Shown: positions 1 to 8,030, counted from the first letter of the stretch. The stretch is 64,000 nucleotides of DNA from VRUE01 sp963737575 (GCA_963737575.1 CAVTTJ010000005.1:818275-882274); one strand, 5' to 3'. Notes: generated by a model from the sequence alone, not told the origin. Numbers and translations are program-made.

Positions 1-45
1 GACGGGCAGGAGGGCCTGCGGGCCTTCGACCTGCGCGACGTCTGA
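1..45 (+). CDS. C-terminal end of an unidentified protein (partial)
   Basis: The first 15 codons read DGQEGLRAFDLRDV and stop at TGA. The rest of the gene lies before the window. There is too little sequence to name a family. It precedes the acyl-CoA dehydrogenase on the same strand by 88 bases, but the promoter-like palindrome between them suggests separate transcription. Confidence 0.5.
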   Translation, partial: DGQEGLRAFDLRDV

Positions 46-58
46 ATTCCCTCCGCCT

Positions 59-78
59 TACACGATTCCGTGTACTAT
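59..78 (+). promoter_or_regulatory. Palindromic operator overlapping a -10-like box
   Basis: The perfect inverted repeat TACACG-attc-CGTGTA (59-74) runs into TACTAT (73-78), a good -10 match, about 55 bases before the acyl-CoA dehydrogenase start. A palindrome on a -10 box is the usual place for a repressor of the TetR or GntR type. No convincing -35 box is visible. The regulator is not identified. Confidence 0.4.
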
Positions 79-133
79 CCCGCGACCCCTCAGGACGGGC
101 AGAGACCCGGCCCCTCAGGCGGGCAGGAATCCA

Positions 134-1426
134 ATGAGCGAGCAGAATGCGGCAGTGGCAGAGGCGGAAGACCTCGTCGCGGAGGCGGCCGGCGGCGGTG
201 GGAACGCCGACGGCCCCCAGTTCACGCTCGAGCTGAATCAGGACCAGAAGGACATCCGCGAGTGGGTGCACGGCTTCGCCGAGAACGTCGTGCGGCCGGC
301 GGCATCCGAGTGGGACGAGCGCGAGGAGACGCCCTGGCCGGTGATCCAGGAGGCCGCCAAGATCGGCCTCTACGGGTTCGAAGGCCTGGCGCAGTTCTGG
401 GCCGATGAGACCGGCCTGACGCTGCCGATCGTCAACGAGGAGCTCTTCTGGGGCGACGCCGGGATCGGGATGAGCATCTTCGGCACCTCCCTGGCGGTCG
501 CCGCGATCTTCGGGCAGGGAACCCCGGAGCAGTTGGGTGAGTGGATCCCGCGGTGCTTCGGCACCGCGGAGGAGCCGAAGGTCGCGGCCTTCTGCTCCTC
601 GGAGCCGGATGCGGGCTCCGACGTCTCGGCGATCCGCACCTCAGCGAAGTACGACGAAGGTAAGGACGAGTGGGTCCTGAACGGCCAGAAGGCATGGGCG
701 ACCAATGGGGGAATCGCCGACGTGCACGTGGTCATTGCGAGCGTCGACCGCGAGTTGGGATCTCGCGGTCACGCCGCCTTCGTCATCCCTCCGGGGACCG
801 ATGGGTGCGAGCAGGGCGCGAAGGTCAAGAAGCATGGCCTTCGCGCCTCGCACACCGCCGACGTCCACCTCGACGATTGCCGCGTCCCCGGGTCCTGCCT
901 GCTGGGCGGGAAGGAGAAGCTCGATGAGCGGCTCGCCCGGGCCCGCGAGGGCAAGAAGTCGAAATCGCAGGCGGCGATGCAGACCTTCGAGGCGAGCCGG
1001 CCGACGGTCGGCGCCCAGGCGGTCGGAATCGCCCGCGCCGCCTACGAGTACTCGCTCGGGTACGCGAAAGAGCGCGAGCAGTTCGGGCGGCCGATCATCG
1101 AGAACCAGGCGATCGCCTTCGCTCTCGCCGACATGAAGCTCGAGATCGACGCCTCGCGGCTGCTGGTCTGGCGCGGGGCCTGGATGGGGCGTAGCGGCCA
1201 GACCTTCGAGAACGCCGAGGGCTCGATGGCGAAGCTGAAGGCCGGCGAGGTCGCGGTCTGGGTCACCGAGCGGGCGATCCAGATCCTCGGTGGCAACGGC
1301 TACACCCGCGAGTTCCCGGTCGAGCGGATGCACCGCGACGCCAAGATCTACACGATCTTCGAGGGCACCTCCGAGATCCAGCGCCTGGTGATCTCCCGCG
1401 CGATCTCGGGCATGCAGATCAGGTAG
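134..1426 (+). CDS. Acyl-CoA dehydrogenase
   Basis: This 430-residue protein is a FAD-dependent acyl-CoA dehydrogenase, which forms the alpha-beta double bond of an acyl-CoA and passes electrons to ETF. The family landmarks are present in order: an N-terminal helical domain from about residue 36, the beta-domain segment CSSEPDAGSDVSAIRTSA, AVGIARAAYEYSLGYAKERE with QFGRPI, and the C-terminal IFEGTSEIQRLVISR, whose first Glu is the usual catalytic base in many members. About 30 Ala/Glu/Gly-rich residues precede the conserved core, making the N-terminus slightly longer than usual. An AGGA lies five bases before the ATG. The acyl chain specificity (fatty acid, branched-chain or glutaryl) cannot be told from the sequence. 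Confidence 0.9.
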   Translation: MSEQNAAVAEAEDLVAEAAGGGGNADGPQFTLELNQDQKDIREWVHGFAENVVRPAASEWDEREETPWPVIQEAAKIGLYGFEGLAQFWADETGLTLPIVNEELFWGDAGIGMSIFGTSLAVAAIFGQGTPEQLGEWIPRCFGTAEEPKVAAFCSSEPDAGSDVSAIRTSAKYDEGKDEWVLNGQKAWATNGGIADVHVVIASVDRELGSRGHAAFVIPPGTDGCEQGAKVKKHGLRASHTADVHLDDCRVPGSCLLGGKEKLDERLARAREGKKSKSQAAMQTFEASRPTVGAQAVGIARAAYEYSLGYAKEREQFGRPIIENQAIAFALADMKLEIDASRLLVWRGAWMGRSGQTFENAEGSMAKLKAGEVAVWVTERAIQILGGNGYTREFPVERMHRDAKIYTIFEGTSEIQRLVISRAISGMQIR

Positions 1427-1475
1427 CACGGGCGGGCGACCGGCGCGCGGCCGGCAATTGCCTCCAGTGTCGCCA

Positions 1476-1518
1476 TTCCGGTGCGGAGAAACCCGCCCCG
1501 AGGTTTCTCCCACCGGAA
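1476..1518. terminator. Stem-loop between convergent genes
   Basis: TTCCGGTGcGGAGAAACC (1476-1493) pairs with GGTTTCTCCcACCGGAA (1502-1518): 17 pairs with one bulged base around an 8-base loop. It lies exactly between the converging acyl-CoA dehydrogenase and endonuclease IV genes, so it could end transcription from both sides. No clear U-tract follows on either strand. Confidence 0.6.
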
Positions 1519-1523
1519 GGCAA

Positions 1524-2387
1524 TCAGGCGCGGCGTTTTCTGAGGCCGGCTTTGCGGAGGCGCTTCGCTGCCTGGACTTCTTTGCGGTCCGGTCCTTTCT
1601 TGCGCGGCCCGGGCGTCTCGAGGGTCGCGGGCAGGTCCTCGAACCGGGGCTCGGAGAGGAACGCGGCGAGGCCGCCTTTGCCCATCTCGCCCTTGCCGAT
1701 GTTGGCGTGGCGGTCGCGGCAGGACCCGAGAGGGGCGGCGGCGTCGTTGACGTGGAGGCAGCGGAGGCGCTCGAGCCCGACCTTCGCGTCGGCTTCGTCG
1801 ACGATCTCCGCCAGGTGCTCGGGGTCGGTGACGTCGTAGCCCTGGACAAAGAGGTGGCAGGAGTCGAGACAGAGGCCGAGGCGCTTTCCGCTCCCGGCCA
1901 GCTCGATCAGCTCGGCGGTCTGGTCGAAGTCGCGACCGAGGAGGCCCTTGTGGCCGGCGGTCTGCTCGAGCAGCAGTGGGCATCCCTCGCTGTCCTCGAG
2001 GGCGGCGGCGATCACCTTCGCCGCTCGCTTCATCGAGGCGCCCAGCGGCTCGCCTTTCTGGGCACCCGGATGGAGGACGACTCCGGCGGCGCCGATCCCG
2101 TCTCCGGTCCGCAGCGCGTGGGTCAGCGAGGCCAGCGACTTCCTGCGGAGCTCTTTGTCGGTCGTCGCGCAGTTGATCAGGTAGACGGCGTGGATCACTA
2201 CGGCGTCGACCGGAGAGTCGTCCATCGCCTCACGGAAGGCCGCGAAGTCCTCGTCGCCGTAGCGGGTAGGGCGCCACATACGCGGGCTCTGGTTGAAGAT
2301 CTGGACCGATTCACAGCCGAGATCGGTCCCGCGCTCGATCGCGTTTGACAGGCCCCCAGCGGTCGAGACGTGCGCTCCGATCAGCAT
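1524..2387 (-). CDS. nfo: Endonuclease IV (AP endonuclease)
   Basis: This 287-residue protein is a metal-dependent apurinic/apyrimidinic endonuclease of base excision repair. It starts MLIGAHVSTAGGLSNAIERG, the usual N-terminus, so the ATG at 2387 is chosen over an upstream in-frame ATG. The signatures are VLLEQTAGHKGLLG-like (residues about 142-155), LCLDSCHLFVQGYDV, and HVNDAAAPLGSCRDRHANIG; their His, Asp and Glu residues bind the zinc cluster in the family. The last 25 residues are very basic (many Lys and Arg) and extend past the normal barrel end, which may help DNA binding. The gene converges on the acyl-CoA dehydrogenase and diverges from the thioredoxin-like gene, only 25 bases away. 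Confidence 0.9.
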   Translation of the reverse strand: MLIGAHVSTAGGLSNAIERGTDLGCESVQIFNQSPRMWRPTRYGDEDFAAFREAMDDSPVDAVVIHAVYLINCATTDKELRRKSLASLTHALRTGDGIGAAGVVLHPGAQKGEPLGASMKRAAKVIAAALEDSEGCPLLLEQTAGHKGLLGRDFDQTAELIELAGSGKRLGLCLDSCHLFVQGYDVTDPEHLAEIVDEADAKVGLERLRCLHVNDAAAPLGSCRDRHANIGKGEMGKGGLAAFLSEPRFEDLPATLETPGPRKKGPDRKEVQAAKRLRKAGLRKRRA

Positions 2388-2412
2388 AGGCCTGCACTCT
2401 AAGCTCAGAGCG

Positions 2413-2736
2413 ATGGCCAAGCCTCGCGTCGAGTTCCTCTGGTGGAGCGGCTGCCCCTCGTGGGAGCGGGGGATCGCCGAGCTCCGCGCCGCGATGGAGG
2501 AGCTCGGCCTCGACCCCGGCGAGATCGAGCTGCACCAGATCGAGACCGAGGAGGACGCCGCCCACCTTTCCTTCCCCGGCTCGCCGACGATCCGGGTCGA
2601 CGGCGCCGACGTCGCCGAGGCCGATCCGGACGGCGGCTCCCCGCTCACCTGCCGCGTCTACCGGCGCCGCGACGGGAGGGCCTCGCCGCTTCCCGACCCC
2701 GAGGACCTGCGTGCGGCGCTAGGTTCCCGGGCATGA
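2413..2736 (+). CDS. Small thioredoxin-fold protein
   Basis: This 107-residue protein begins MAKPRVEFLWWSGCPSWERG, the beta-strand and WxxxC turn of a thioredoxin fold with only one cysteine at the active-site position (GCPSW). A cis-Pro-like FPGSPTIRVDG follows near residue 58, and a second Cys (LTCRVYRR) near residue 84. It resembles actinobacterial thioredoxin family proteins often found near mercury or redox genes; the substrate is unknown. The ATG at 2413 fits the strand-1 start, although an earlier ATG is in frame. Its stop overlaps the start of the first micro-ORF repeat in an ATGA. Confidence 0.65.
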   Translation: MAKPRVEFLWWSGCPSWERGIAELRAAMEELGLDPGEIELHQIETEEDAAHLSFPGSPTIRVDGADVAEADPDGGSPLTCRVYRRRDGRASPLPDPEDLRAALGSRA

Positions 2737-2804
2737 GCGCGGAGCGAGCAAGCATGCATCTCTGGTTCTTTGCGCGGGGAGCGAAGAGCGAAGGGGTCTC
2801 ATGA
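2733..2804 (+). repeat. Intergenic micro-ORF repeat, copy 1 (intact 23 codons)
   Basis: This 72-base unit reads as one 23-codon ORF, MSAERAS-M-H-L-WFFA-RGAK-SEGVS, followed by TGA. Its ATG overlaps the stop of the gene before it (ATGA at 2733-2736). Its TGA overlaps the ATG of the redoxin gene after it (ATGA at 2801-2804). A near-identical unit occurs at 60063-60134 and a diverged one at 31959-32032. A GAAGGGG lies five bases before the downstream ATG and could be its ribosome-binding site. I do not recognise this element. Confidence 0.7.
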
Positions 2805-3308
2805 GCGCGCCCGACTTCGAGCTGCCGGCCACCGACGGCTCGACCCATGCCCTCTCCGGATCCGGCGCCGCCGCAACCGTCGTCTACTGGACCTGCAACC
2901 ACTGCCCGTACGCCCTCGCCTGGGAGGAGCGCATGCACGCCGTCGCGCGCGACTACGGCGATCGCGGGGTCCGCGACCCTGGCGATCAACTCGAACGACT
3001 CCGTGAGCCATCCCGCCGACTCGCCCGAGGCGATGGCGGCGCGGGTCGCGGATGAGGACTGGCCGCTGCCCTACCTCCACGACGAGACCCAGGAGGTCGC
3101 GCGCGCCTGGGGCGCCGAGAGAACGCCGCACGTCTTCGTCCTCGACTCCGAGCTCGAGGTCCGCTACGAGGGCGCACCCGACGGCGACTACGAGGACGCA
3201 TCGCTCGACGCCGGGTGGGTGCGAGAGGCGCTCGACGCGATCCTCGCCGGCGATGACGTGGCCCAGCCGAGGACCGACGCGGTCGGCTGCACGATCAAGT
3301 GGCGGTAG
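2801..3308 (+). CDS. AhpC/TSA-type thioredoxin family protein, frameshifted
   Basis: The first frame reads MSAPDFELPATDGSTHALSG then VVYWTCNHCPYALAWEERM, a redoxin domain with a CxxC (CNHC). The frame is lost near 2966-2969 (a run of four G). The conserved half continues in the +1 frame as LAINSNDSVSHPADSPEAMA, PYLHDETQEVARAWGAERTP and the end GCTIKWR. Removing one base restores a protein of about 168 residues, a normal length for this family of peroxiredoxin-like proteins. Its ATG overlaps the micro-ORF stop. Whether this is a pseudogene or an indel error cannot be decided here. Confidence 0.7.
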
Positions 3309-3310
3309 TG

Positions 3311-4783
3311 ATGCGGGTCCGGTTCGCCCCCTCGCCGACCGGGGCGCTGCACATCGGCGGCGCCCGCACCGCCCTCTACAACTGGCTCGCGGCCCGCCAC
3401 GAGGACGGTGAGCTCGTGCTGCGGATCGAGGACACCGACCGCGAGCGCTCGACGCCGGAGAACGTCGAGCAGATCCTCGACGCGCTCGGCTGGCTCGAGC
3501 TCGATTGGGACGAGGGCCCGGTCTCCCAGGCGGATAGGAGCGCCAGCCACGAGGCGGCGCTCGCCCGCCTGCTCGACTCGGGCGCCGCCTACCGCGACAC
3601 CGCGACCGCGAAGGACGTCGAGGCCTGGAAGGCCGAGCATGGAGCCGACCGCGGCTACCGCGGCACCGCGAGCGACTACCCCGGCGCCGCGGTCCGGCTC
3701 CGTGTTCCCGACGAGGGGGAGACCGTCGTCAACGACACGATCCGCGGTCCCGTCAGCTTTCCCAACCGCAGCCACGACGACTTCGTCATCGCCCGCGGCG
3801 ACGGCACCGTCCTCTACAACTTCGCGGTCGCGGTCGACGACGCCGAGATGGGGATCACCGACGTCATTCGCGGCGACGATCACCTCTCGAACACCCCGAA
3901 GCAGCTGCTCGTCCTCGAGGCGCTCGGCCACGAGCCGCCGCGCTACGCCCACCTGCCGCTCCTGCACGGCCCCGACGGCCGCAAGCTCTCCAAGCGCCAC
4001 GGCGCCGCCTCGGTCCAGGAGCTGCGCGACGCCGGCTATCTCCCGGCGGCGGTCCGCAACTACCTCGCGCTGCTCGGCTGGGGCGCCGACGACGACTCGA
4101 CCCTGCTCAGCACCGAGGAGCTTGTCCGCCGCTTCCGGGTCGAGGACGTCGGCCGCGCCGCGGCGATCTTCGATGAGAAGAAGCTGCGCTGGATCAACGG
4201 CCGCTACATGCGGGAGATGCCGCTCGACGAATACACGGCGGCGGTCGCCCGCCACCTCGGCCGCGAGGTCGAAGACCGGCTCCGCGCCGCCTGCGAGATC
4301 GTCCAGGAGAAAGCGCAGACCCTGGAGGAGGTCTGGCCGCTGATCCGGTTCCTGTTCGAGCCGCCGGTCGACGACGAGAAGGCCTGGCGCAAGACGATGA
4401 AGGAGAACGCCCCCGACCTGCTCGGTGCGGCGCGCGCGGCGATCGACGCCTGCGACGGGGCCTTCGACGCCGTGGCGGTCGAGGAGGCCCTCGGTCCGCT
4501 GCCCGAGCGGCTCGGTGTCGGGGCCGGGAAGCTGTATCAGCCGATCCGGGTGGCGATCACGGGCACGACGGTCTCTCCGGGGATCTTCGAGTCGGTCGCG
4601 GCACTCGGCCGCGATGGAGACGCTGGCCCGGATCGACGCCGCCCTCGCGCGCCTCGGCGACTGACCCCGGACCACGGGTACAAGAGCGACCGCCGCGTCA
4701 GTCCGCCGCGTACAACGTTTGGACGGAATCTCCCCACTTATGTGGACGCTCGTTCTAAACCGAGTGTCCTTTTTTGTCGATGA
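3311..4783 (+). CDS. gltX: Glutamyl-tRNA synthetase (3' end frameshifted)
   Basis: This class I synthetase charges tRNA-Glu. MRVRFAPSPTGALHIGGART holds the HIGH-type motif and LSKRHGAASV the KMSKS-type motif (KLSKR). In-frame starts also exist at 3308 (GTG, overlapping the TAG of the gene before) and 3299; the ATG at 3311 matches the family start. After GTTVSPGIFESVAALGRD the reading frame as given leaves the family and runs on with 50-odd basic residues to 4783. The +1 frame from about 4616 (GG in gatggag) reads ETLARIDAALARLGD and stops at 4664, the expected end. The natural gene is therefore probably 3311-4664, about 450 residues. As gltX is essential, a sequence error is likelier than inactivation. 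With gatCAB at 23.4-26.6 kb it suggests indirect Gln-tRNA charging. Confidence 0.85.
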   Translation: MRVRFAPSPTGALHIGGARTALYNWLAARHEDGELVLRIEDTDRERSTPENVEQILDALGWLELDWDEGPVSQADRSASHEAALARLLDSGAAYRDTATAKDVEAWKAEHGADRGYRGTASDYPGAAVRLRVPDEGETVVNDTIRGPVSFPNRSHDDFVIARGDGTVLYNFAVAVDDAEMGITDVIRGDDHLSNTPKQLLVLEALGHEPPRYAHLPLLHGPDGRKLSKRHGAASVQELRDAGYLPAAVRNYLALLGWGADDDSTLLSTEELVRRFRVEDVGRAAAIFDEKKLRWINGRYMREMPLDEYTAAVARHLGREVEDRLRAACEIVQEKAQTLEEVWPLIRFLFEPPVDDEKAWRKTMKENAPDLLGAARAAIDACDGAFDAVAVEEALGPLPERLGVGAGKLYQPIRVAITGTTVSPGIFESVAALGRDGDAGPDRRRPRAPRRLTPDHGYKSDRRVSPPRTTFGRNLPTYVDARSKPSVLFCR

Positions 4784-4802
4784 GACTCGCGGAGGGCACG
4801 AA

Positions 4803-5876
4803 TTGGCCCGATCGAACGCAACCAGCATTCCGAAGCCGAGAACCAACGATGAAGCCGGGTCCCGGGTGGCCCCGGCTCCGGGTGCGCGCCTGGCGACTGC
4901 GTTCGAGGCCGTCGAGCGATTTCCGGCGCTGATCGAGGCCCGCACCAAGGTCCTCGAGGCCGCCACCGCCGACACCCCCCGGATCGGCGATCTGGTCAAC
5001 GCGGTCGAGTCCGACGTGGCCCTGACGATTTCGGTTCTGCGTTTCGCGAACCGCGCCGGGTCCGGCGACGTGGCGACGATCCCGGCGGCGGTCGAGGTGC
5101 TGAGGCCATCGGGCATCCTGGCGATCGCCGGCACCGCTCCCGTCTTCGACTTCTTCGAGTCCAACGGGGGCTGGGAGCTCCGCCCGGAGCGGTTCCGCGT
5201 CCATGCCCGGGCGACCCAGCAGGCGGCCGAGCTGATCGGCCGCGCGGTCGGCTGGCCCGAGCGCGACGAGCTCGCCGTGGCGGCTCTCCTCCATGACATC
5301 GGCCGGCTCGTCATCTCCAAGCTCCATCCCGGCCGCCACAACTACTTCGACGCGGCCTCCAACACCCCCGAGTACCGGCTGCGCGAGGAACGCGAGCAGC
5401 TCGGGATCGACCACGCCCTGGTCGGCGGTGTCCTCGCCCGTCGCTGGAACGTGCCGCAGCGGATCGCGGTCGCGATCGAGCGCCACCACGCCGACGACGC
5501 CGACGGCCTGGCGGCAATGGTGGCGACTGCCGACATGGTCGCCCACTACGCCCAGGGCGAGGCCGCCAGCCCGGAGCGGCTCAGAACCGTCGCCAAGCGC
5601 TGCGGCCTCGAGCCCGACGGTGTGCGCGAGCTCCTCTACGAGCTGCCCTATCCGCGCCAGGAGGGGCAGCGGATGGTCGAGCCGTGCCCGCTCTCGACCC
5701 GCGAGCTGGACGTCCTTCGCTACCTCTCGGATGGGATGGTCTATAAGCAGATCGCCGGCGAGATGCAGCTCTCGGTCTCGACGATCCGGACCCACCTCCA
5801 CAACGTCTACGGCAAGATCGGCGCGGTCGACCGTGCGCAGGCCGTCCTCACCGCGCGCGAGCACGGCTGGATCTAG
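4803..5876 (+). CDS. HDOD-domain protein with C-terminal LuxR-type HTH
   Basis: The protein joins an HDOD domain (about residues 30-240, with LLHDIGRLVISKL and ERHHADD) to a LuxR/GerE-type helix-turn-helix at the C-terminus: STRELDVLRYLSDGMVYKQI, then VSTIRTHLHNVYGKIGAVDR. HDOD domains belong to the HD superfamily but usually lack catalysis and serve in signalling; pairing one with LuxR DNA binding suggests a one-component transcription regulator. I choose TTG at 4803 because GGAGGG lies six bases upstream; ATG codons at 4719 and 4740 are in frame but lack a ribosome site. The gene converges, with no spacer, on another LuxR-type regulator. The signal sensed is unknown. Confidence 0.75.
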   Translation: MARSNATSIPKPRTNDEAGSRVAPAPGARLATAFEAVERFPALIEARTKVLEAATADTPRIGDLVNAVESDVALTISVLRFANRAGSGDVATIPAAVEVLRPSGILAIAGTAPVFDFFESNGGWELRPERFRVHARATQQAAELIGRAVGWPERDELAVAALLHDIGRLVISKLHPGRHNYFDAASNTPEYRLREEREQLGIDHALVGGVLARRWNVPQRIAVAIERHHADDADGLAAMVATADMVAHYAQGEAASPERLRTVAKRCGLEPDGVRELLYELPYPRQEGQRMVEPCPLSTRELDVLRYLSDGMVYKQIAGEMQLSVSTIRTHLHNVYGKIGAVDRAQAVLTAREHGWI

Positions 5877-6503
5877 CTACTCGATCAGCGACTCGCGCAG
5901 CGCGATCGCGACCGCGTGGGTGCGGTTGCGGGCGCCGAGCCTGGCGAGGGCGTTCCTGGTGTGGGTCTTGACCGTTTCCTCGCTGAGGCCGAGGTCGCGG
6001 GCCGCCGCTGTCGTCGATCCGCCGTTGGCGATCAGCTGGAGGATCTGACGCTGGCGGCTGGTGATCTGGCCGCGGCTGCCTTTCGGCGGCACCGCCGGGT
6101 CGACGAACCGTTCCTGGTCGATCGCGGCCTCGACGGCGTGCCGCAGGTCCTCGGGCCGCGCGGTGCGGGCGACGTAGGCGCTCGCCCCGGCCTGCAGGGC
6201 GGCGTTGGCGATGTGGCGCTCGGGCCGCTCGCCGTGAGCGACGATCCCGATTCCCGGCTCGGCCTGGTGCAGGGCCCTGATCGCCTCCCGCCCGGTCGGC
6301 TCGGAGTTGTCCCCTCGGGCCGACCAGCGGCGCAGGTCGACGATCGCGACGTCGATGCTGCCGATGTCCCTGATCAGCTCGAGGCCCTCGGTGCGGTTCG
6401 CGCTCTCATGGACCTGGAAGCCGTTTCCCAGGGCTTCGCGCACTCCGAGGCGAACCAGCGGGTGTCCGTCGATCACAAGGCAATGTGGGCGCTCGGAACC
6501 CAA
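5877..6503 (-). CDS. NarL/LuxR-type response regulator with degenerate receiver
   Basis: This 208-residue protein has a receiver domain (residues 1-125) and a LuxR HTH (about 145-205: ITSRQRQILQLIANGGSTTA, SEETVKTHTRNALARLGARN). The phospho-acceptor Asp is present in VAIVDLRRW. The acidic pair is reduced to one Asp (VIDGHPLVR), the Thr/Ser switch position reads VAHGE, and the conserved Lys position reads VARTA. It may therefore be weakly or not phosphorylated. No histidine kinase lies nearby. Its stop abuts the stop of the HDOD-LuxR gene (5876/5877), so the two regulators converge and may interfere with each other's transcription. Confidence 0.75.
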   Translation of the reverse strand: MGSERPHCLVIDGHPLVRLGVREALGNGFQVHESANRTEGLELIRDIGSIDVAIVDLRRWSARGDNSEPTGREAIRALHQAEPGIGIVAHGERPERHIANAALQAGASAYVARTARPEDLRHAVEAAIDQERFVDPAVPPKGSRGQITSRQRQILQLIANGGSTTAAARDLGLSEETVKTHTRNALARLGARNRTHAVAIALRESLIE

Positions 6504-6553
6504 AGATCGATCCTAGCCGAGCCGGGTCCGCCCCGTGCGGTAGAAAAGACGGC

Positions 6554-6952
6554 GTGATCTCGATCACCTCGAAGTCCCGCTACGCCGTCGTCGCGATGGC
6601 CGAGCTGGCTCGCTCGGGGGACAGGCCGGTGCCGATCAAAGAGGTCGCCGAGCGCCGAGGGATGCCCGAGCAGTTCCTCGAGCAGCTCTTCTCGACCCTC
6701 CGCCGCGGCGGCCTCCTCACCTCCCACCGGGGGATGAAAGGCGGCTACACGCTGTCCCGGCCGGCCGATGAAATCACCGTCCTCGAGGTCGTCCAGACCC
6801 TCGACGGCAAGATCGGCCAGGAGGCCGAAGAGGCCGGCGGCATCTGGGCGGAGGGCGTCGCCTCCCTGCGCAAGGTCTTCGGCCAGACGACGATCGCCGA
6901 AGTCGCCCGCCGCGAAGCCGAGGAGGCAGGCGCCGGGATGTATTTCATATGA
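6554..6952 (+). CDS. Rrf2 family transcriptional regulator
   Basis: The 132-residue protein starts VISITSKSRYAVVAMAELAR (GTG) and shows the Rrf2 winged helix: PIKEVAERRGMPEQFLEQL, TLRRGGLLTSHRGMKGGYTL. It lacks the three cysteines of iron-sulphur IscR/NsrR members, so it is more like the CymR type, which controls cysteine metabolism through a partner protein. That link is speculative, although cysK and cysE lie about 7 kb away. The last codons, GMYFI-TGA, coincide with the left direct repeat of an integrated element. A second MYFI-TAG at the right end of the element is probably the original gene end. Confidence 0.8.
   Translation: MISITSKSRYAVVAMAELARSGDRPVPIKEVAERRGMPEQFLEQLFSTLRRGGLLTSHRGMKGGYTLSRPADEITVLEVVQTLDGKIGQEAEEAGGIWAEGVASLRKVFGQTTIAEVARREAEEAGAGMYFI
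6937..6948 (+). repeat. Left attachment-site-like direct repeat
   Basis: GATGTATTTCAT, identical to 10598-10609. It encodes the MYF(I) end of the Rrf2 protein, followed here by TGA. Confidence 0.65.
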
Positions 6953-7041
6953 AGCGCATGGCTTCAGAAAGCGAAGTTTTGCTTTCCAGAGCGGAAAACG
7001 GACACGCAGAGTCTCGCTGAATCTCACCAATCCAGTGTCTC

Positions 7042-7063
7042 ACTGGCGAACGACTGGCGAACG
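7042..7063 (+). repeat. Tandem arm-type sites, left end
   Basis: ACTGGCGAACG occurs twice in direct tandem (7042-7052 and 7053-7063). The core TGGCGAACG recurs at the right end of the element. Tandem 9-11 bp direct repeats beside a core site are typical of tyrosine integrase arm-binding sites. Confidence 0.5.
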
Positions 7064-7119
7064 GGATTGTTACCCGTCGATAACACGCCGCTCACCGAGC
7101 TGCGGCTAGGCTGGCGCCT

Positions 7120-7629
7120 GTGGAGATCGGGGACGCCAACTTCAAGGTCGTGGTGCGGGGAGGCCCCGCCGACGATGAGTTCACCGAGGCGATCGTCGGT
7201 GCAGATCGTCTATTGCTGATGTCCGGTCACGGCGGCTCGGTAATAGCACGGGGCGGCACACTCCCCGATGCCGATACCTGGTCGATCTACGCGAAGGCCG
7301 AAACCGCCGAGGAAGCCGAGGAGATGGTCACCGCGGCGGTCAAGGGCCTTCAGCGCCCACGCGTCATAGTCTCGGTCGAGCCCATCCCGGAGGTCTCGGG
7401 ACTCCTCGAAGCGCTTCTCGCGGAGCCCCACGACTGCGGCTGGAAGCTCGAAGCCCTCCCTGGTGGCGAGATCAGGTACACAGGGGCGCCAGGCGGAGGA
7501 CCCCTTGTTCTTGGCGACCCTCCCGATGGCTCGAAGGTGCAGATGACCATCGCCGTCGACGCAGTTTGCGCTGATTGCTCGAGCACCGAGGAGCGGCATG
7601 CATGGGAGCCGGAGAGTCAGCGGATCTAG
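7120..7629 (+). CDS. Hypothetical protein of the integrated element
   Basis: This 169-residue ORF starts at GTG (VEIGDANFKVVVRGGPADDE). It is acidic, with no signal peptide, membrane segment or motif I recognise. Two cysteines lie near the end (CADCSSTEERHAW), too few for a clear metal site. It is the first ORF inside the left boundary of the element. A perfect GTATGC-gggc-GCATAC hairpin (7641-7656) lies 11 bases after its stop and could end its transcript. The function is unknown. Confidence 0.5.
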   Translation: MEIGDANFKVVVRGGPADDEFTEAIVGADRLLLMSGHGGSVIARGGTLPDADTWSIYAKAETAEEAEEMVTAAVKGLQRPRVIVSVEPIPEVSGLLEALLAEPHDCGWKLEALPGGEIRYTGAPGGGPLVLGDPPDGSKVQMTIAVDAVCADCSSTEERHAWEPESQRI

Positions 7630-8030
7630 CCAGTTTTTGAGTATGCGGGCGCATACACCCCGCCCTTAGCTCAGCTCGGGCAGGTTCCGAGGTTTTTGGG
7701 GGCCATCTCTTGGAGGACTCCGGGGGTGGCTGTGCTCCCAGCCGTTTGGTCCCTGAGTATCGGGGCGTGCAAGTGCTAAATATGGAGGTAGGTGGGGCTC
7801 GGGGCCTTGAAAGCTTGCCCCAGGTTGCCGATGGAGTGGGCATGAAGCGACGAGCCGAAGCATTGCTCCGTCTGGCGGGTCTTGCTGGAGGCGGGCGCAT
7901 TGTCGCGCCAAATGCACGGAGCTACTGGGACAGCCCTCCGGGGTTTCGGCCCGTCCCTAGTCCTTTTTTGGTCCTCCGGGATGGCACACGCCCCGTTACG
8001 GACGGCAATCGAGTGGGTACGGAGGCGTAA
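7630..8030. other. Gene-poor stretch of the element
   Basis: These 401 bases hold the hairpin at 7641-7656 and a tRNA-5'-half-like segment (7661-7692, with TTAGCTCAGCTCGG) that lacks anticodon and T arms. Open frames on both strands show no ribosome site or recognisable protein. The stretch has more runs of T and A than the flanking chromosome. GGAGG near its end serves the next gene. Confidence 0.5.

Noticed and set aside
1458..2348. Plus-strand ORF opposite endonuclease IV
   Set aside because: It is the antisense shadow of a gene with clear family signatures.
7661..7692. tRNA-like sequence (TTAGCTCAGCTCGG)
   Set aside because: It resembles a tRNA D-arm, but no anticodon arm, T arm or matching acceptor strand follows, so it is at most a tRNA fragment.
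7710..8030. 106-codon open frame
   Set aside because: It has no ribosome site, an odd composition and no recognisable protein, and other frames here are open as well.
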